Shown here in pieces: positions 44,668-54,206 of a stretch of DNA of 64,000 nt. The stretch lies in NCBI GenBank assembly GCA_018268715.1, contig JAFDVZ010000012.1, forward strand, positions 1 through 64,000, given 5' to 3'. Numbering within the stretch: position 1 is the first letter of the stretch; every line of letters starts with the position of its first letter. Position numbers and translations under genes: made by a program. The DNA comes from Acidobacteriota bacterium. Lineage in GTDB: Bacteria > Acidobacteriota > Terriglobia > Bryobacterales > Bryobacteraceae. The notes beneath the pieces are model-generated. The model was not told the DNA's origin. It was given only the letters and a program-made list of their open reading frames with translations, and made no database searches.

Positions 44668-45378
44668 TCTCGCGGCGCAAGCTCCTGCTGAGCGGAACCG
44701 GGATGGCCGCCCTTGGCGCCGCGTATCCGGTGCTGGTGGAGCCCCGCTGGTTCGAGATCACGCGCACGCGAGTGGTCTGAGGCCGGGCGGCCGTGACCGG
44801 ATCCGCCTGCTACACCTCAGCGATTTCCACGCTTCCTGGGCGGTTCCGCAGTCGTCGATCAACAAGGCCATCGGATTGGGATTGGCTGAGTCTCCGGACC
44901 TGATCTGTCTCACGGGCGACTTCATAACTCACGGCCGGGACGTTCCCCTCGACGCGTATTTGACGTCTCTCCGGCGGCTGACAGCCGTCGAGGCTCTGCT
45001 CGGCGAGGCGTTGTCCGCGACCGCGAGTTGATCATCGCTGGAACCGGCGACTTGTGGGCGGAAGAGATCGACGCCCGGAAGGCGTTTCTGAACGCCGGGG
45101 CGGCCATGCCGTGCATCCTTCTGTCGCATAATCCTGACAGCAAGGACATGCTGTCGAACGCGCCCTGGGACCTGATGCTGAGCGGCCACACGCACGGTGG
45201 ACAGATCATCGCGCCATTCTACGGCCCGGCCTTTGCGCCGGTCGCCGATAAGCGGTTCGTGGCGGGTCTTCACGAATGGGCCGGCCGCTGGATCTACGTT
45301 ACGCGCGGCGTAGGCAACCTGGGCAGTGTGCGCTTTCGCTGCCGTCCAGAGGTCACCGTGCTGGACCTTGCGTTGTAG
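44664..45378 (+). pseudogene. Decayed metallophosphoesterase (YkuE/YaeI-like) with Tat-like signal
   Basis: GTG at 44664 overlaps the CRTAC1 stop. The first frame gives a twin-arginine leader (ISRRKLLLSGTGMAALGAA) and reaches a stop at about 44780. The protein resumes in another frame with LLHLSDFHAS (metal motif DxH) and LTGDF, so one base was probably lost near 44778. After SLRRLTAVEAL the frame changes again to VVRDRELIIAGTGDLWAEE, SHNPD and GHTHGGQ. The expected middle with the GNHD motif (roughly 60-80 codons) is absent, implying an internal deletion near 44995-45010. Two lesions plus loss of a metal ligand make a functional enzyme unlikely. The 3' part (45028-45378) stays open and might be translated alone. 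Confidence 0.75.
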
Positions 45379-47029
45379 GCTCCTCGATCGTCAACACCCG
45401 GTCCGCCGCGACATCCTTCAGCGTCTGCACGATCCGGCTCGGCCAGCGCACTTCGATCTCGCGGATCGTCTTCGACGCCCCCAGTCCGAAGTGCACGCGC
45501 GAATCGCTCGAACCGGCGTAGCCGGTGGCCGTGGTCGCCTCGTTCCACTGCTTCAGCCCATCCTCGCCGGTGACGCGGACCACCGCGCCCAGTCCCTGCC
45601 GGTTGCTCATCGAGCCCACCAGCTTCAGCAGGATCCAATGATTCGCATTCTTCGACACGTTATGAAAAATCTTCGCCTGGCCGTTCAGCACGGTCACCAC
45701 CGCGTCGATGCGCCCGTCGTTATCCAGGTCACCGAACGCCGCGCCCCGGTGCGGCGCCGCCTTCTGGAAATCCTCGCCAGCCTGGGCGCTGACGTCCTGG
45801 AACTTGCCATTGCCCAGGTTCCGGAACACCGCGTTCGGCTCCTCATACTTGCGGATGGAGAACTTCGCGATGTTGTCCAGCACGTTGCCACGCGCGACGA
45901 ACAGGTCCTTCCAGCCGTCGTTGTCGAAGTCGAAAACACCGTTCGACCAGCCTGACATGCCGCGCGTGCTCCACAATCCGCTCTTGGCCGTCACATCGGC
46001 GAACTCCGTGCCGCCGCGGTTGAGGTACAACGGGAACGTCTCGTTCTCGATCGCCGTGTGCCAGATATCGGGCCGCCCGTCGTTGTCCACATCGCGGAAG
46101 TCCGCGCCCATGCCCGAAATCGCATTCGCCGCCGACGCGTACGCCACACCGGTCTGAAACGCCACTTCCTCGAATTTCTTGCCGCCCAGGTTATGAAACA
46201 GGAAATTCGGGTGATTGTCGTTGGCGACAAACACGTCGATGAACCCGTCGCCGTCGTAGTCCGCGATGGTCGCGCCCATGCCCTTGCCGGGAAACGCCGC
46301 GATTCCCGTCTCCTGCGACACATCGGTGAACGTTCCGTCGCCGTTGTTGCGGTATAACTGGTTCGGCAGCGGCTCGTAATTCTTGGGATGGCAGTAGGCG
46401 CGCAGTTGCGGACTCGGGCCGCACCACTTATCCTTATTCACTTCCCACTTACAGTAATTCGAGACGAACAGGTCCAGCTTCCCGTCATTGTTATAGTCGA
46501 GCCACGCCGCCGACACCGACCACATCTTCATGCCGAAGCGCGAGCCGCCCGCCACGCCCGCCTTAGCGGTGACATCGGTGAACGTGCCGTCGTGGTTGTT
46601 GCGGTATAGCTGGTTCTTCGTCACATTGACGACGAACAGGTCGGCCCAGCCATCGCCATCGTAATCGCCCACCGCGACGCCCATCCCGTAACCCGCGCCC
46701 TTTACACCGGCCTTCTCCGTAACATCGGTGAACGTGCCGTCCCGGTTGTTGTGAAACAGCCGGTTCCAATACTTGGGCGTTTCCTTCTCGAGCGATGGAA
46801 TCGCGGCGCCATTCACGAAGTAGAGGTCAAGATAGCCGTCGTTGTCGTAGTCGATCAGGCCGATCCCGGCCACCATGGTCTCGGGCTGGTTCTTATTCGG
46901 CGTCGGCGAACTGTCGGCCGTGAAGCGCACGCCGGCCTTTTCGGCGATCTCCTCGAACCGGATCGTGCCCGGCGCCTGGGCGAACAGCGCAACTGCCGCC
47001 AGCGCCGCGACAGCGGCGAAAAGCCTCAT
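45353..47029 (-). CDS. Second secreted FG-GAP/ASPIC-UnbV (CRTAC1-type) protein
   Basis: 558 residues from the ATG at 47029. Signal peptide about 1-20 (LFAAVAALAAVALFAQ). Seven or more Ca2+-loop blades (DYDNDGYLDLY, DYDGDGWADLF, DYNNDGKLDLF, DYDGDGFIDVF, DVDNDGRPDIW, DFDNDGWKDLF, DLDNDGRIDAV) and a C-terminal UnbV domain (GLGAVVRVTGEDG...IEVRWPSRIVQTL). It is clearly paralogous to the gene at 43036 (shared YCHPK.Y.P..NQL and FPGKGMGA-like stretches) but on the other strand. Its 3' end overlaps the metallophosphoesterase remnant by 26 bp. Confidence 0.88.
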   Translation of the reverse strand: MRLFAAVAALAAVALFAQAPGTIRFEEIAEKAGVRFTADSSPTPNKNQPETMVAGIGLIDYDNDGYLDLYFVNGAAIPSLEKETPKYWNRLFHNNRDGTFTDVTEKAGVKGAGYGMGVAVGDYDGDGWADLFVVNVTKNQLYRNNHDGTFTDVTAKAGVAGGSRFGMKMWSVSAAWLDYNNDGKLDLFVSNYCKWEVNKDKWCGPSPQLRAYCHPKNYEPLPNQLYRNNGDGTFTDVSQETGIAAFPGKGMGATIADYDGDGFIDVFVANDNHPNFLFHNLGGKKFEEVAFQTGVAYASAANAISGMGADFRDVDNDGRPDIWHTAIENETFPLYLNRGGTEFADVTAKSGLWSTRGMSGWSNGVFDFDNDGWKDLFVARGNVLDNIAKFSIRKYEEPNAVFRNLGNGKFQDVSAQAGEDFQKAAPHRGAAFGDLDNDGRIDAVVTVLNGQAKIFHNVSKNANHWILLKLVGSMSNRQGLGAVVRVTGEDGLKQWNEATTATGYAGSSDSRVHFGLGASKTIREIEVRWPSRIVQTLKDVAADRVLTIEEPTTQGPAR

Positions 47030-47036
47030 ACGTGCC

Positions 47037-47045
47037 AGTGTAACA
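47037..47045 (-). promoter_or_regulatory. Extended -10 element of the second CRTAC1 gene
   Basis: TGTTACACT on the minus strand (hexamer TACACT 47042-47037) ends 7 nt before the ATG at 47029. No Shine-Dalgarno is visible, another short-leader arrangement. Confidence 0.4.
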
Positions 47046-47100
47046 ACGCCCGCCGCGCCGGCCGGCCGCAACGGCCCGCGACGATAAGATGAGGATAACC

Positions 47101-49167
47101 ATGTCCAAGACCCGCCCTGTCGCGGCCGCGTGCGCCGCCCTCGTCTTCGCCCTCACGGCGGCCTCCGCTAACCGCCCACCCATCCTCTACGGCGCCGCCT
47201 ACTACGAAGAGTACGAACCGCACGACCGCTTGGCCGCCGACGTCGAAATGATGAAGGCCGCTGGCGTCAACGTGGTCCGCATCGCCGAGTCCACCTGGAG
47301 CACGCTCGAACCCCGCGACGGCGTCTTCGACTTCTCCCACATCGACCGCGTGATCCATGCCATGAATAAAGCGGGCATCTCCGTGATCGTGGGCACGCCG
47401 ACCTACGCCATCCCCACATGGCTCGCGCGCAAGTACCCGGACGTGCTCGCCCAGACCCCGAACGGCCCCAGCCGCTACGGTCCACGCCAGAACATGGACA
47501 TCGCCAACCCGCACTTCCGCGCGCACGCCGAACGGGTCATCCGCCAGTTGATCGCGCACGTGAAGGATCAGCCCTCAGTCATCGGCTATCAGGTCGACAA
47601 TGAAACGAAGTCCTACCACGTATCGAGCCCCGGAGTGCAGCGCGGCTTCGTCGAATCGCTGAAGAAGCGCTTCCCATCGCTCGACGCGCTCAACCTCGCC
47701 TACGGCCTCGACTACTGGAGCAGCCGCGTCAATGACTGGGACGACTTCCCATCCATCGACGGCGCCGTGAACGCCAGCCTCACCTCCGCCTTCGCCGAAT
47801 ACCAGCGCCAACTCGTCACCGATTACCTGGCCTGGCAGGCCGCCATCGTGCGCCAACTCAAGCGCCCCGATCAGTTCATCACGCAGAACTTCGACCTCGA
47901 CTGGCGCGGCTACTCCTACGGCATTCAGCCCGACGTGGACCACTTCGCCGCCGCCAAAGCGCTCGACATCGCGGGCATCGACATCTATCACCCCGGCCAG
48001 GACCATCTCACCGGCATCGAAATCGCCTTCGGCGGCGACCTGGCGCGCTCCATGCGGGGCGGCCAGAACTACCTGCTCATCGAAACCCAGGCGCAGGGCT
48101 TCCCCGAATGGACGCCCTATCCCGGACAGCTTCGCCTCCAGGCCTACAGCCACCTGGCCAGCGGCGCGGAGATGGTGTCCTACTGGCATTGGGCCACCAC
48201 GCACAACAGCGTCGAAACCTACTGGCGAGGACTGCTCAGCCAGGATTACGCGCCCAACCCCACGTTCCGCGAAGCATCGCGCATCGGCGCCGAACTGAAG
48301 CGGCTCGGGCCCGAACTCGCCGGCCTGCGCAAGACGAACCAGGCGGCCATCTACTTCAGCAACCGCGCGCTCACCGCGTTCAACGCCTTCCACTTCGGCT
48401 GGACCTCACGCACGACATACAACGACGTCCTGCGCCCGTTCTACGACGCGCTCTACCGAGCCAACGTGGAAGTCGATTTCGTCGACCCATCGGTGAAGGA
48501 CCTTTCGCGCTACAAGTTGATCGTCGTGCCCGCGCTCTACGCCGCCTCCGACGCGGAAATCGCGGCGCTCACCGCCTACGCCCACAACGGCGGCCATCTC
48601 GTCGTCACCTTCAAGAGCGGCTTCTCCGACGAGAACGTGAAGGTGCGGTCCACGACGCAGCCCGGCGGATTCGCCGAAGCGGCCGGCGTCGCCTACAGCC
48701 AATTCGTCATTCCTGAAAACGTCACGATCAAAGGCGGCGCGAAGGGCGACGTCCGCTGGTGGATGGAACTGCTGCGTCCCACCACGGCGGAGACGCTCGC
48801 GATGTACGATCACCCGGTGTGGGGCGAGTACGCCGCAGCGACCCGCAACCGGTACGGCAAGGGCGAAGTCACCTACATCGGCTTCATGCCGGGCGACGGG
48901 TTAATCGACAAGCTGCTCGGCGGAGCAGTGGCCCGCGCCGGCGTTGCACACCCCGACCTGCGCTACCCCATCGTCGTGAGAAGCGGCGTCAACCAGCGCG
49001 GCAAAACGCTCCATTACCTGCTGAACTACTCGGCGGCCGAGCACGACATAGCCTGGCCCTACGCGGACGGCAAGGACCTGCTGACCGGCGCGGCCGCCGC
49101 CAACAGCGGCAAGCTCACGCTAGCGCCATGGGGCGTTGCTATCATCGAGACTCCGCCCGCGAAATGA
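47101..49167 (+). CDS. Secreted GH42 family beta-galactosidase
   Basis: 688 residues from the ATG at 47101, chosen because GAGGATAACC precedes it with suitable spacing; an ATG at 47089 is less supported. Signal peptide about 1-23. The TIM barrel (about 28-400) carries the GH42 signature: acid/base E168 in YQVDNETK and nucleophile E328 in LLIETQ, with GAAYYEEYEP at strand 1. About 400-600 is the glutamine-amidotransferase-like trimerisation domain (KLIVVPALYAASDAEIAALTAYAHNGGHLVVTF), and the C-terminal ~70 residues are a beta domain (LHYLLNYS). It releases terminal galactose from oligosaccharides, here outside the cytoplasm. Overlaps the permease gene by 4 bp. Confidence 0.9.
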   Translation: MSKTRPVAAACAALVFALTAASANRPPILYGAAYYEEYEPHDRLAADVEMMKAAGVNVVRIAESTWSTLEPRDGVFDFSHIDRVIHAMNKAGISVIVGTPTYAIPTWLARKYPDVLAQTPNGPSRYGPRQNMDIANPHFRAHAERVIRQLIAHVKDQPSVIGYQVDNETKSYHVSSPGVQRGFVESLKKRFPSLDALNLAYGLDYWSSRVNDWDDFPSIDGAVNASLTSAFAEYQRQLVTDYLAWQAAIVRQLKRPDQFITQNFDLDWRGYSYGIQPDVDHFAAAKALDIAGIDIYHPGQDHLTGIEIAFGGDLARSMRGGQNYLLIETQAQGFPEWTPYPGQLRLQAYSHLASGAEMVSYWHWATTHNSVETYWRGLLSQDYAPNPTFREASRIGAELKRLGPELAGLRKTNQAAIYFSNRALTAFNAFHFGWTSRTTYNDVLRPFYDALYRANVEVDFVDPSVKDLSRYKLIVVPALYAASDAEIAALTAYAHNGGHLVVTFKSGFSDENVKVRSTTQPGGFAEAAGVAYSQFVIPENVTIKGGAKGDVRWWMELLRPTTAETLAMYDHPVWGEYAAATRNRYGKGEVTYIGFMPGDGLIDKLLGGAVARAGVAHPDLRYPIVVRSGVNQRGKTLHYLLNYSAAEHDIAWPYADGKDLLTGAAAANSGKLTLAPWGVAIIETPPAK

Positions 49168-51593
49168 GCACGCTGTTCCAGGACCTCCGTTACGCCCTAC
49201 GCCAACTCGGCCGCGACCCCGCGTCGTCGCTCACCGCGGTGATCTCGCTCGCCCTCGGCATCGGCGCGGCCACCGCCGTCTTCAGCGTCATCTATGCGGC
49301 GCTGATCGACCCCTACCCGTACCCCACCGCGGGCCGCATCGTGCGCCTCACCGCCGACACGAAGTCCGGCAATCGCGTATGGCTGAACCTCAACGGCCCG
49401 CAACTCGACCAGGTCCGCCAATCGCCTGTTATCGAAAGCATCATCGCGATGGACTACCATCCCATGACGCTCACGGGCGGGGAGTTCCCTGAGAACGTGA
49501 ACGTCATGGGACTCGTCGGCGCCGCTTACCGCGACCTCGGCGTGGCGCCGCTACTGGGCCGCGGCCTCGAGCCCTCCGACGCGGCCGGCGGCAGCGACCC
49601 GGCGCCCGTCGCGCTCATCTCCTACAAGTTCTGGCTGAAGCACTACTTCGCCGGCCCCACCGCCGTCGGCAAATTCGTCGAACTCGACCGCAAGCGATAC
49701 CAGATCATCGGCGTCGCCGCCCCGCGGTTCACCTGGTACGTGGGCGACGTCTACATCCCGCAACGCACCACCGCCGACCCCGGCCCGCTCTTCATCACGA
49801 ATCTCCTCATCAAGCCCGGCGTCTCCGCCGAAACCGTCGACGCCGCGCTCGACCCGCTACTGCACCGGCTCGCCAAGGACGCCGCGAAGCAATTCCCTGA
49901 ACATTTTCGCCTTCACGTGGAGAAGCTGAACGCATGGGTCATCCGCGAGATGAGCGGAACGCTCTATCTCCTGTTCGCGGCCGTGGCGCTGCTGCTCGCC
50001 ATCGGATGCGGGAACGTTTCGATCCTGCTGCTCGCCCGAGGCGCCGCCAGACGGCAGGAACTCGCCATCCGGACCGCGCTCGGAGCACGCCGCGCCCGTC
50101 TCATCCGCCAACTGCTTACCGAATCGTTGACGCTCGCGCTAGTGGGAGCGGCAGCCGGCGTCGCCGCCGCGTACGGCATCCTCGCGGGCATCCGCCTGGT
50201 CCTGCCGCCGCGAGCCTTCGCGCCCGAAGTGGTCGTCCGCATCAATCTCCCCGTGTTGCTGTTCAGCGTCGCGGTGGCCACCGCCACTGGAGTCCTCTTC
50301 GGGCTGTTGCCCGCCTTGCGTCTGTCGCAAACGCGACAAGCCGCCGCCAGCGCCCGCCGCGTCATCGGCGGCCTGCATCACCGCCGCACCCACGGCGCCT
50401 TGATCGCGGGACAGGTGGCGTTGACGCTGCTGCTGTTGGCCGCCGCCGGCGCAGCCATCGCGGGTTTCGAACGCCTGCTCCACACGCCGCTCGGCTACGA
50501 TCCGAAGAACGTCATCTCCGTGCAGATGCCGTTGCGCGACAACGCCTACACCACGCCCGCCGCCCGCGCCGTTTACTTCCAGCGCCTGCTCACGAACGCC
50601 GCAGCAACGCCCGGCGTGACGTCGGCCGCCATCTCAAGCAACGCCACGCCGCCGCTGAACGGTTGGTTCACGCGCTTCGAGATCGAAGGCCGCCCGGCGC
50701 CCGAATCGCAGAACGCATCAGTCAATCTCATCAGCCCCGCCTACTTCTCCACCCTGCGCATCCCCCTCATCGAGGGCCGCCTGTGGACCGAGCCGGAAAA
50801 CCACACCTTCTCACGCGTAGCCGTGGTGAACCGCACCTTCGCCCAGCGCTACTTCCCGAACGGCGGCGCCATCGGACACGCGGTCCGTATGCCGGGCATT
50901 GAAAACCGTCCGCCCGCTCGCCTCACCGTGCCCGATCTGGCCGAATCCTGGCTGACAATCGTCGGCGTCGTTGCGGACGCCCGCAACAACGGCCTGCGCG
51001 ATCCCGTGGAGCCCGCCATCTACATACCGTGGACGCTCAGCATGGCGCAAGGCACGCAGATCCTGGTGCGATCGTCCGAAGCCCCGGCGGCATTGCTAAA
51101 CGCGGTCCGCAAGCAACTGGCGCGCGTCGACCCAGACCAGCAAACCACCGGCGGCCCGGGCGATCTCGAAAGCTGGATCTCCGATCTCGGCGAGTGGCAG
51201 CAGCAACATCTGGTGGCGTGGATCTTCGGCCTGTTCGCCGCGCTGGCGCTGGTGCTGGCCGCCGTCGGCCTCTATAGCGTCGTCTCCTGGACCGTCGCCC
51301 AGCGCACCAATGAACTCGGCATCCGCATGGCGCTCGGCGCGCCGCGATCGCGCCTTCTGTGGCTCGTCTGCACATCGGCGATGGCCGCCGTAGGCGTGGG
51401 CCTCGCCGCGGGGCTCGCGTTGACCGTCGCCACGCACCGCGCGCTCTCGCACTGGATCGCCGGCGCCGCGGCCGATCCCACCATCCTCGCCGCCGGAGCC
51501 CTGCTGCTCGCCGCCGTCGCCGCCCTCGCCTGCATCATCCCGGCCCGCCGCGCGACATCCATCGACCCCGCCACCGCCCTGCGCTTCGAGTAA
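49164..51593 (+). CDS. MacB/FtsX-type ABC permease of the acidobacterial duplicated orphan permease kind
   Basis: 809 residues, ATG overlapping the GH42 stop (ATGA). N-terminal DLRYALRQLGRDPASS is typical of these permeases. One transmembrane helix at about 22-45, a MacB-like periplasmic domain (about 50-245), three helices at about 265-385 with ALRLSQ after them (FtsX domain 1), a second periplasmic domain (about 430-650) and three helices at about 680-800 (FtsX domain 2, ending ARRATSIDPATALRFE). No ATP-binding protein gene is adjacent, as expected for this family, so the partner is encoded elsewhere or absent. Substrate unknown; family roles include export or mechanotransmission. Confidence 0.88.
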   Translation: MSTLFQDLRYALRQLGRDPASSLTAVISLALGIGAATAVFSVIYAALIDPYPYPTAGRIVRLTADTKSGNRVWLNLNGPQLDQVRQSPVIESIIAMDYHPMTLTGGEFPENVNVMGLVGAAYRDLGVAPLLGRGLEPSDAAGGSDPAPVALISYKFWLKHYFAGPTAVGKFVELDRKRYQIIGVAAPRFTWYVGDVYIPQRTTADPGPLFITNLLIKPGVSAETVDAALDPLLHRLAKDAAKQFPEHFRLHVEKLNAWVIREMSGTLYLLFAAVALLLAIGCGNVSILLLARGAARRQELAIRTALGARRARLIRQLLTESLTLALVGAAAGVAAAYGILAGIRLVLPPRAFAPEVVVRINLPVLLFSVAVATATGVLFGLLPALRLSQTRQAAASARRVIGGLHHRRTHGALIAGQVALTLLLLAAAGAAIAGFERLLHTPLGYDPKNVISVQMPLRDNAYTTPAARAVYFQRLLTNAAATPGVTSAAISSNATPPLNGWFTRFEIEGRPAPESQNASVNLISPAYFSTLRIPLIEGRLWTEPENHTFSRVAVVNRTFAQRYFPNGGAIGHAVRMPGIENRPPARLTVPDLAESWLTIVGVVADARNNGLRDPVEPAIYIPWTLSMAQGTQILVRSSEAPAALLNAVRKQLARVDPDQQTTGGPGDLESWISDLGEWQQQHLVAWIFGLFAALALVLAAVGLYSVVSWTVAQRTNELGIRMALGAPRSRLLWLVCTSAMAAVGVGLAAGLALTVATHRALSHWIAGAAADPTILAAGALLLAAVAALACIIPARRATSIDPATALRFE

Positions 51594-51596
51594 GCT

Positions 51597-53252
51597 CTAC
51601 CAATAATGATGGCCGCTCGGAATCGCGCCGGGAAACACGTACGCATACACAAGCACGATCATCCCCACCAGCAGCGCCAGCACCAGGCTATGCACGGCGA
51701 TCTTGCGGAACAGCAGCCCTTCTTTCCCCTCCTGCCCGGTAGCCGCGCAAGCGATCACCAGCGATTGCGCAGCGATCATCTTGCCCATCACGCCGCCAGC
51801 GCTGTTGGCCGCGCCCATCAATATAGGACTCAGCCCCAGCTTCTGCGCCGTGATGGTCTGCAAACTCCCGAACAGCGCATTCGACCCCGCATCGGTGCCG
51901 CTCAGCGCCACGCCGACCCATCCGATCAACGTCCCGAACAGCGGAAACAGCACGCCCGTATGCGCCAGCGCGAGCCCCAGCGTCGCATCCATCCCGCAGT
52001 AGCGCGTCAGGTACCCCAGGCTCAACATCGCCATGATCGCCGCCACGCTGAACTTCAGCCGCGATAGCGTCCGCAGGAACAGGCGCGCCAACTGCCCGAA
52101 CGACAACCCCAACATCGGCCCCACGATCCAGCCTGAGATGAACGTGCCGGTGCCCACGCTGCCCAGCCATGCGACATCGAAAATCGCGGGCTCCGCATAG
52201 GGCGCGCTCACCGCGGGAGGCTGCCGCAGCACCAGCTTATGCAGCCCCGGCACCGGCCCCTTGATCGAGAACGAATCGAGCACCTTCGTCACCGCCGGCA
52301 TCCCCCAAATCACGACAAACACACTGAGCAGGATGAACGGCGACCACGCGATCAGCACCTTCTTCGCGCTCAATCCCGAGGCCTTCCGCGCGCCCGTCAG
52401 CGGCGCCGCGCCGGGAAAGTTCCACAGCGTCTTCGGCTGCCACACCTTGGCGAAGAAGAACGCCAGCAGCAGCAGCGTGCCGATGCCGCCCAGAATATCC
52501 ACCAGCGCCGCGTCCATGAAGTTCGACCAGAAGAACTGAATCCCGCCGAACGTCAACCCGCACACCAGCAAGCCCGGCCACACCGCCAGCGCATCGCGAG
52601 TGGGCGCGATCATCCGCACCAGCCAGAACGGCAGGATCAACGTCGTCCACGGCAGGATGCGCCCCACCATTGCGCTGAAGTCCGCCTCGGGCAACCCCGT
52701 CACCGCGTTCAACGTGCGAATCGGATTCCCCAAGCCTCCATAAGCCACCGGCGCCGAGTTCGCCAGCAGACACAGCAGCGCCGTCTGGAACGGTGGAAAC
52801 CCGAGCCCGATCATCATCGCCGCGCTGACCGCCACCGGAGCCCCGCCGCCTCCCGCGCCCTCAAGCAGCGCGCCGAAGGCAAACGCGATCAGCAACGCCT
52901 GCAGCCGCCGGTCGTCCGCAATCGCGCCGATCGATTGCTTGATCACCTCGAACTGTCCAGACTCCACGGTGATCTCGTACACAAACACCGCCGCGATCAC
53001 CACCCACGCAATGCGGAACCATCCGTACACCAGCCCGTGCGCCACCGCGCCGGCCACCATCGGCGCGGGCATGTGGAACACCGCGAGCGCCAGCGCGACA
53101 GCGGCCGCGAATCCGAACACGGCGGCCTTCCAGGCGGCGATGCGCTGCACGGCCAGAAAGTAGAACAGGACTATGGCGGGCGCCGCGGCGGCGAGCGTTG
53201 AAAGGTACACGTTGCCGAGCGGATCGTAGCTCTGGGACCAGGCTTGGGTCAT
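51597..53252 (-). CDS. L-lactate/glycolate permease family transporter
   Basis: 551 residues, the usual length for the LctP family. At least twelve hydrophobic segments spread along the protein. Family landmarks include GALLEGAGGGGAPVAVSAAMM, LLANSAPVAYGGLGNP, GWVGVALSGTDAGSNALFG and SPILMGAANSAGGVMGKMIAAQS. It imports lactate or glycolate by proton symport across the inner membrane. Lactate and glycolate cannot be told apart by eye. No lactate dehydrogenase or glycolate oxidase gene is adjacent. It is convergent with the permease gene, stops 3 bp apart. Confidence 0.93.
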   Translation of the reverse strand: MTQAWSQSYDPLGNVYLSTLAAAAPAIVLFYFLAVQRIAAWKAAVFGFAAAVALALAVFHMPAPMVAGAVAHGLVYGWFRIAWVVIAAVFVYEITVESGQFEVIKQSIGAIADDRRLQALLIAFAFGALLEGAGGGGAPVAVSAAMMIGLGFPPFQTALLCLLANSAPVAYGGLGNPIRTLNAVTGLPEADFSAMVGRILPWTTLILPFWLVRMIAPTRDALAVWPGLLVCGLTFGGIQFFWSNFMDAALVDILGGIGTLLLLAFFFAKVWQPKTLWNFPGAAPLTGARKASGLSAKKVLIAWSPFILLSVFVVIWGMPAVTKVLDSFSIKGPVPGLHKLVLRQPPAVSAPYAEPAIFDVAWLGSVGTGTFISGWIVGPMLGLSFGQLARLFLRTLSRLKFSVAAIMAMLSLGYLTRYCGMDATLGLALAHTGVLFPLFGTLIGWVGVALSGTDAGSNALFGSLQTITAQKLGLSPILMGAANSAGGVMGKMIAAQSLVIACAATGQEGKEGLLFRKIAVHSLVLALLVGMIVLVYAYVFPGAIPSGHHYW

Positions 53253-53285
53253 AACGGTAGCGCCAGCTTATCAGACCCAACAAAG

Positions 53286-53313
53286 CACCGACCACTGCCC
53301 ACCGACCACTGCT
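53286..53313. repeat. Two tandem copies of a 14-bp repeat in the spacer
   Basis: CACCGACCACTGCC (53286-53299) is followed by CACCGACCACTGCT (53300-53313), between two divergently transcribed genes. Short simple duplication with no assigned role. Confidence 0.6.
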
Positions 53314-53322
53314 CCGCAACCG

Positions 53323-53331
53323 TGATATCGT
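53323..53331 (+). promoter_or_regulatory. Possible extended -10 element of the exported TIM-barrel gene
   Basis: TGATATCGT ends 7 nt before the ATG at 53339, identical in sequence and spacing to the site before the cupin ATG at 23656. The hexamer match is weak; the recurrence is what makes it noteworthy. Confidence 0.3.
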
Positions 53332-53338
53332 GCGGATG

Positions 53339-54172
53339 ATGTCAACCTACGATTTATCCCGCCGCTCTTTTCTATCTCTCGCCGCCGCCGCGCCGCTCGC
53401 GACGGCCGCGAAGAAGCGCATCCCGGTTGGCCTGGAACTGTTCTCGGTCCGCGACGAACTCTCGAAGGATCTCGAAGGCACGGTCCGCGCGGTCGCAAAG
53501 ATGGGCTATGAGGACGTCGAATTCTTCTCGCCCTACTACGATTGGACCGTCGACAAGGCCAAGGAAGTCCGCAAGCTCCTCGACGATCTCAAGATCCGCT
53601 GCCTGTCCACCCACAACGGCCCGAAGTCATTCAGCGACGAAGGCATTCAGAAGGCGATCGACCTCAACAGCATCCTCGGCGCCAAGTACGTGGTGCTCGC
53701 CAGCGCCGGCCGCATCAACGGCCTCGACGGATGGAAGGGCGTCGCCGACACGCTGTCCAAGGCTTCTGAGAAACTCGGCAAGGCGAAGCTGAAGGCCGGC
53801 TATCACAACCATCAGCTCGAATTCAAACCGATCGAAGGCAAGCGCCCCATCGAAGTGATCGCCGCCAACACGCCCAAGAGCGTGATGCTGCAACTCGACA
53901 TCGGCACGTGCGTCGAAGTGGGTTCCGACCCGGTCGCCTGGATCAACGCGAACCCCGGCCGCATCAACTCCGTGCACTGCAAGGAGTGGTCGCCCGACAA
54001 GGGATACAAGGTGCTGTTCGGCGACGGCAAGGCGCCGTGGAAGGAGATCTTCCAGGCGGCCGAAAAGTCCGGCGGCGTCGAGTTCTATCTGGTGGAGCAG
54101 GAAGGCTACAGCCTGCCCCCGTTCGAAACCTGCGCCAAGTGCCTGGAGGCTTTCAAGAAGGTGCACGGCTAA
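53339..54172 (+). CDS. Exported sugar phosphate isomerase/epimerase-like TIM barrel
   Basis: 277 residues from the second of two adjacent ATGs. A Tat-type leader is visible (LSRRSFLSLAAAAPLATAA). The barrel is of the xylose-isomerase-like/AP-endonuclease-2 family: VGLELFSVRDEL, VAKMGYEDVEFFSP, STHNGPKSF, LKAGYHNHQLEFKPI, MLQLDIGTCVEVGSDP, GRINSVHCKEWSPD, EFYLVEQEGY. His, Glu and Asp residues at strand ends fit a divalent-metal site. Tat export would suit a folded metalloenzyme. Substrate unknown; homologues isomerise or epimerise sugars and keto-sugars. Confidence 0.82.
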   Translation: MSTYDLSRRSFLSLAAAAPLATAAKKRIPVGLELFSVRDELSKDLEGTVRAVAKMGYEDVEFFSPYYDWTVDKAKEVRKLLDDLKIRCLSTHNGPKSFSDEGIQKAIDLNSILGAKYVVLASAGRINGLDGWKGVADTLSKASEKLGKAKLKAGYHNHQLEFKPIEGKRPIEVIAANTPKSVMLQLDIGTCVEVGSDPVAWINANPGRINSVHCKEWSPDKGYKVLFGDGKAPWKEIFQAAEKSGGVEFYLVEQEGYSLPPFETCAKCLEAFKKVHG

Positions 54173-54206
54173 GCCGCGCGCCATGGCGGGGCGGTTCGCC
54201 GCCCCT

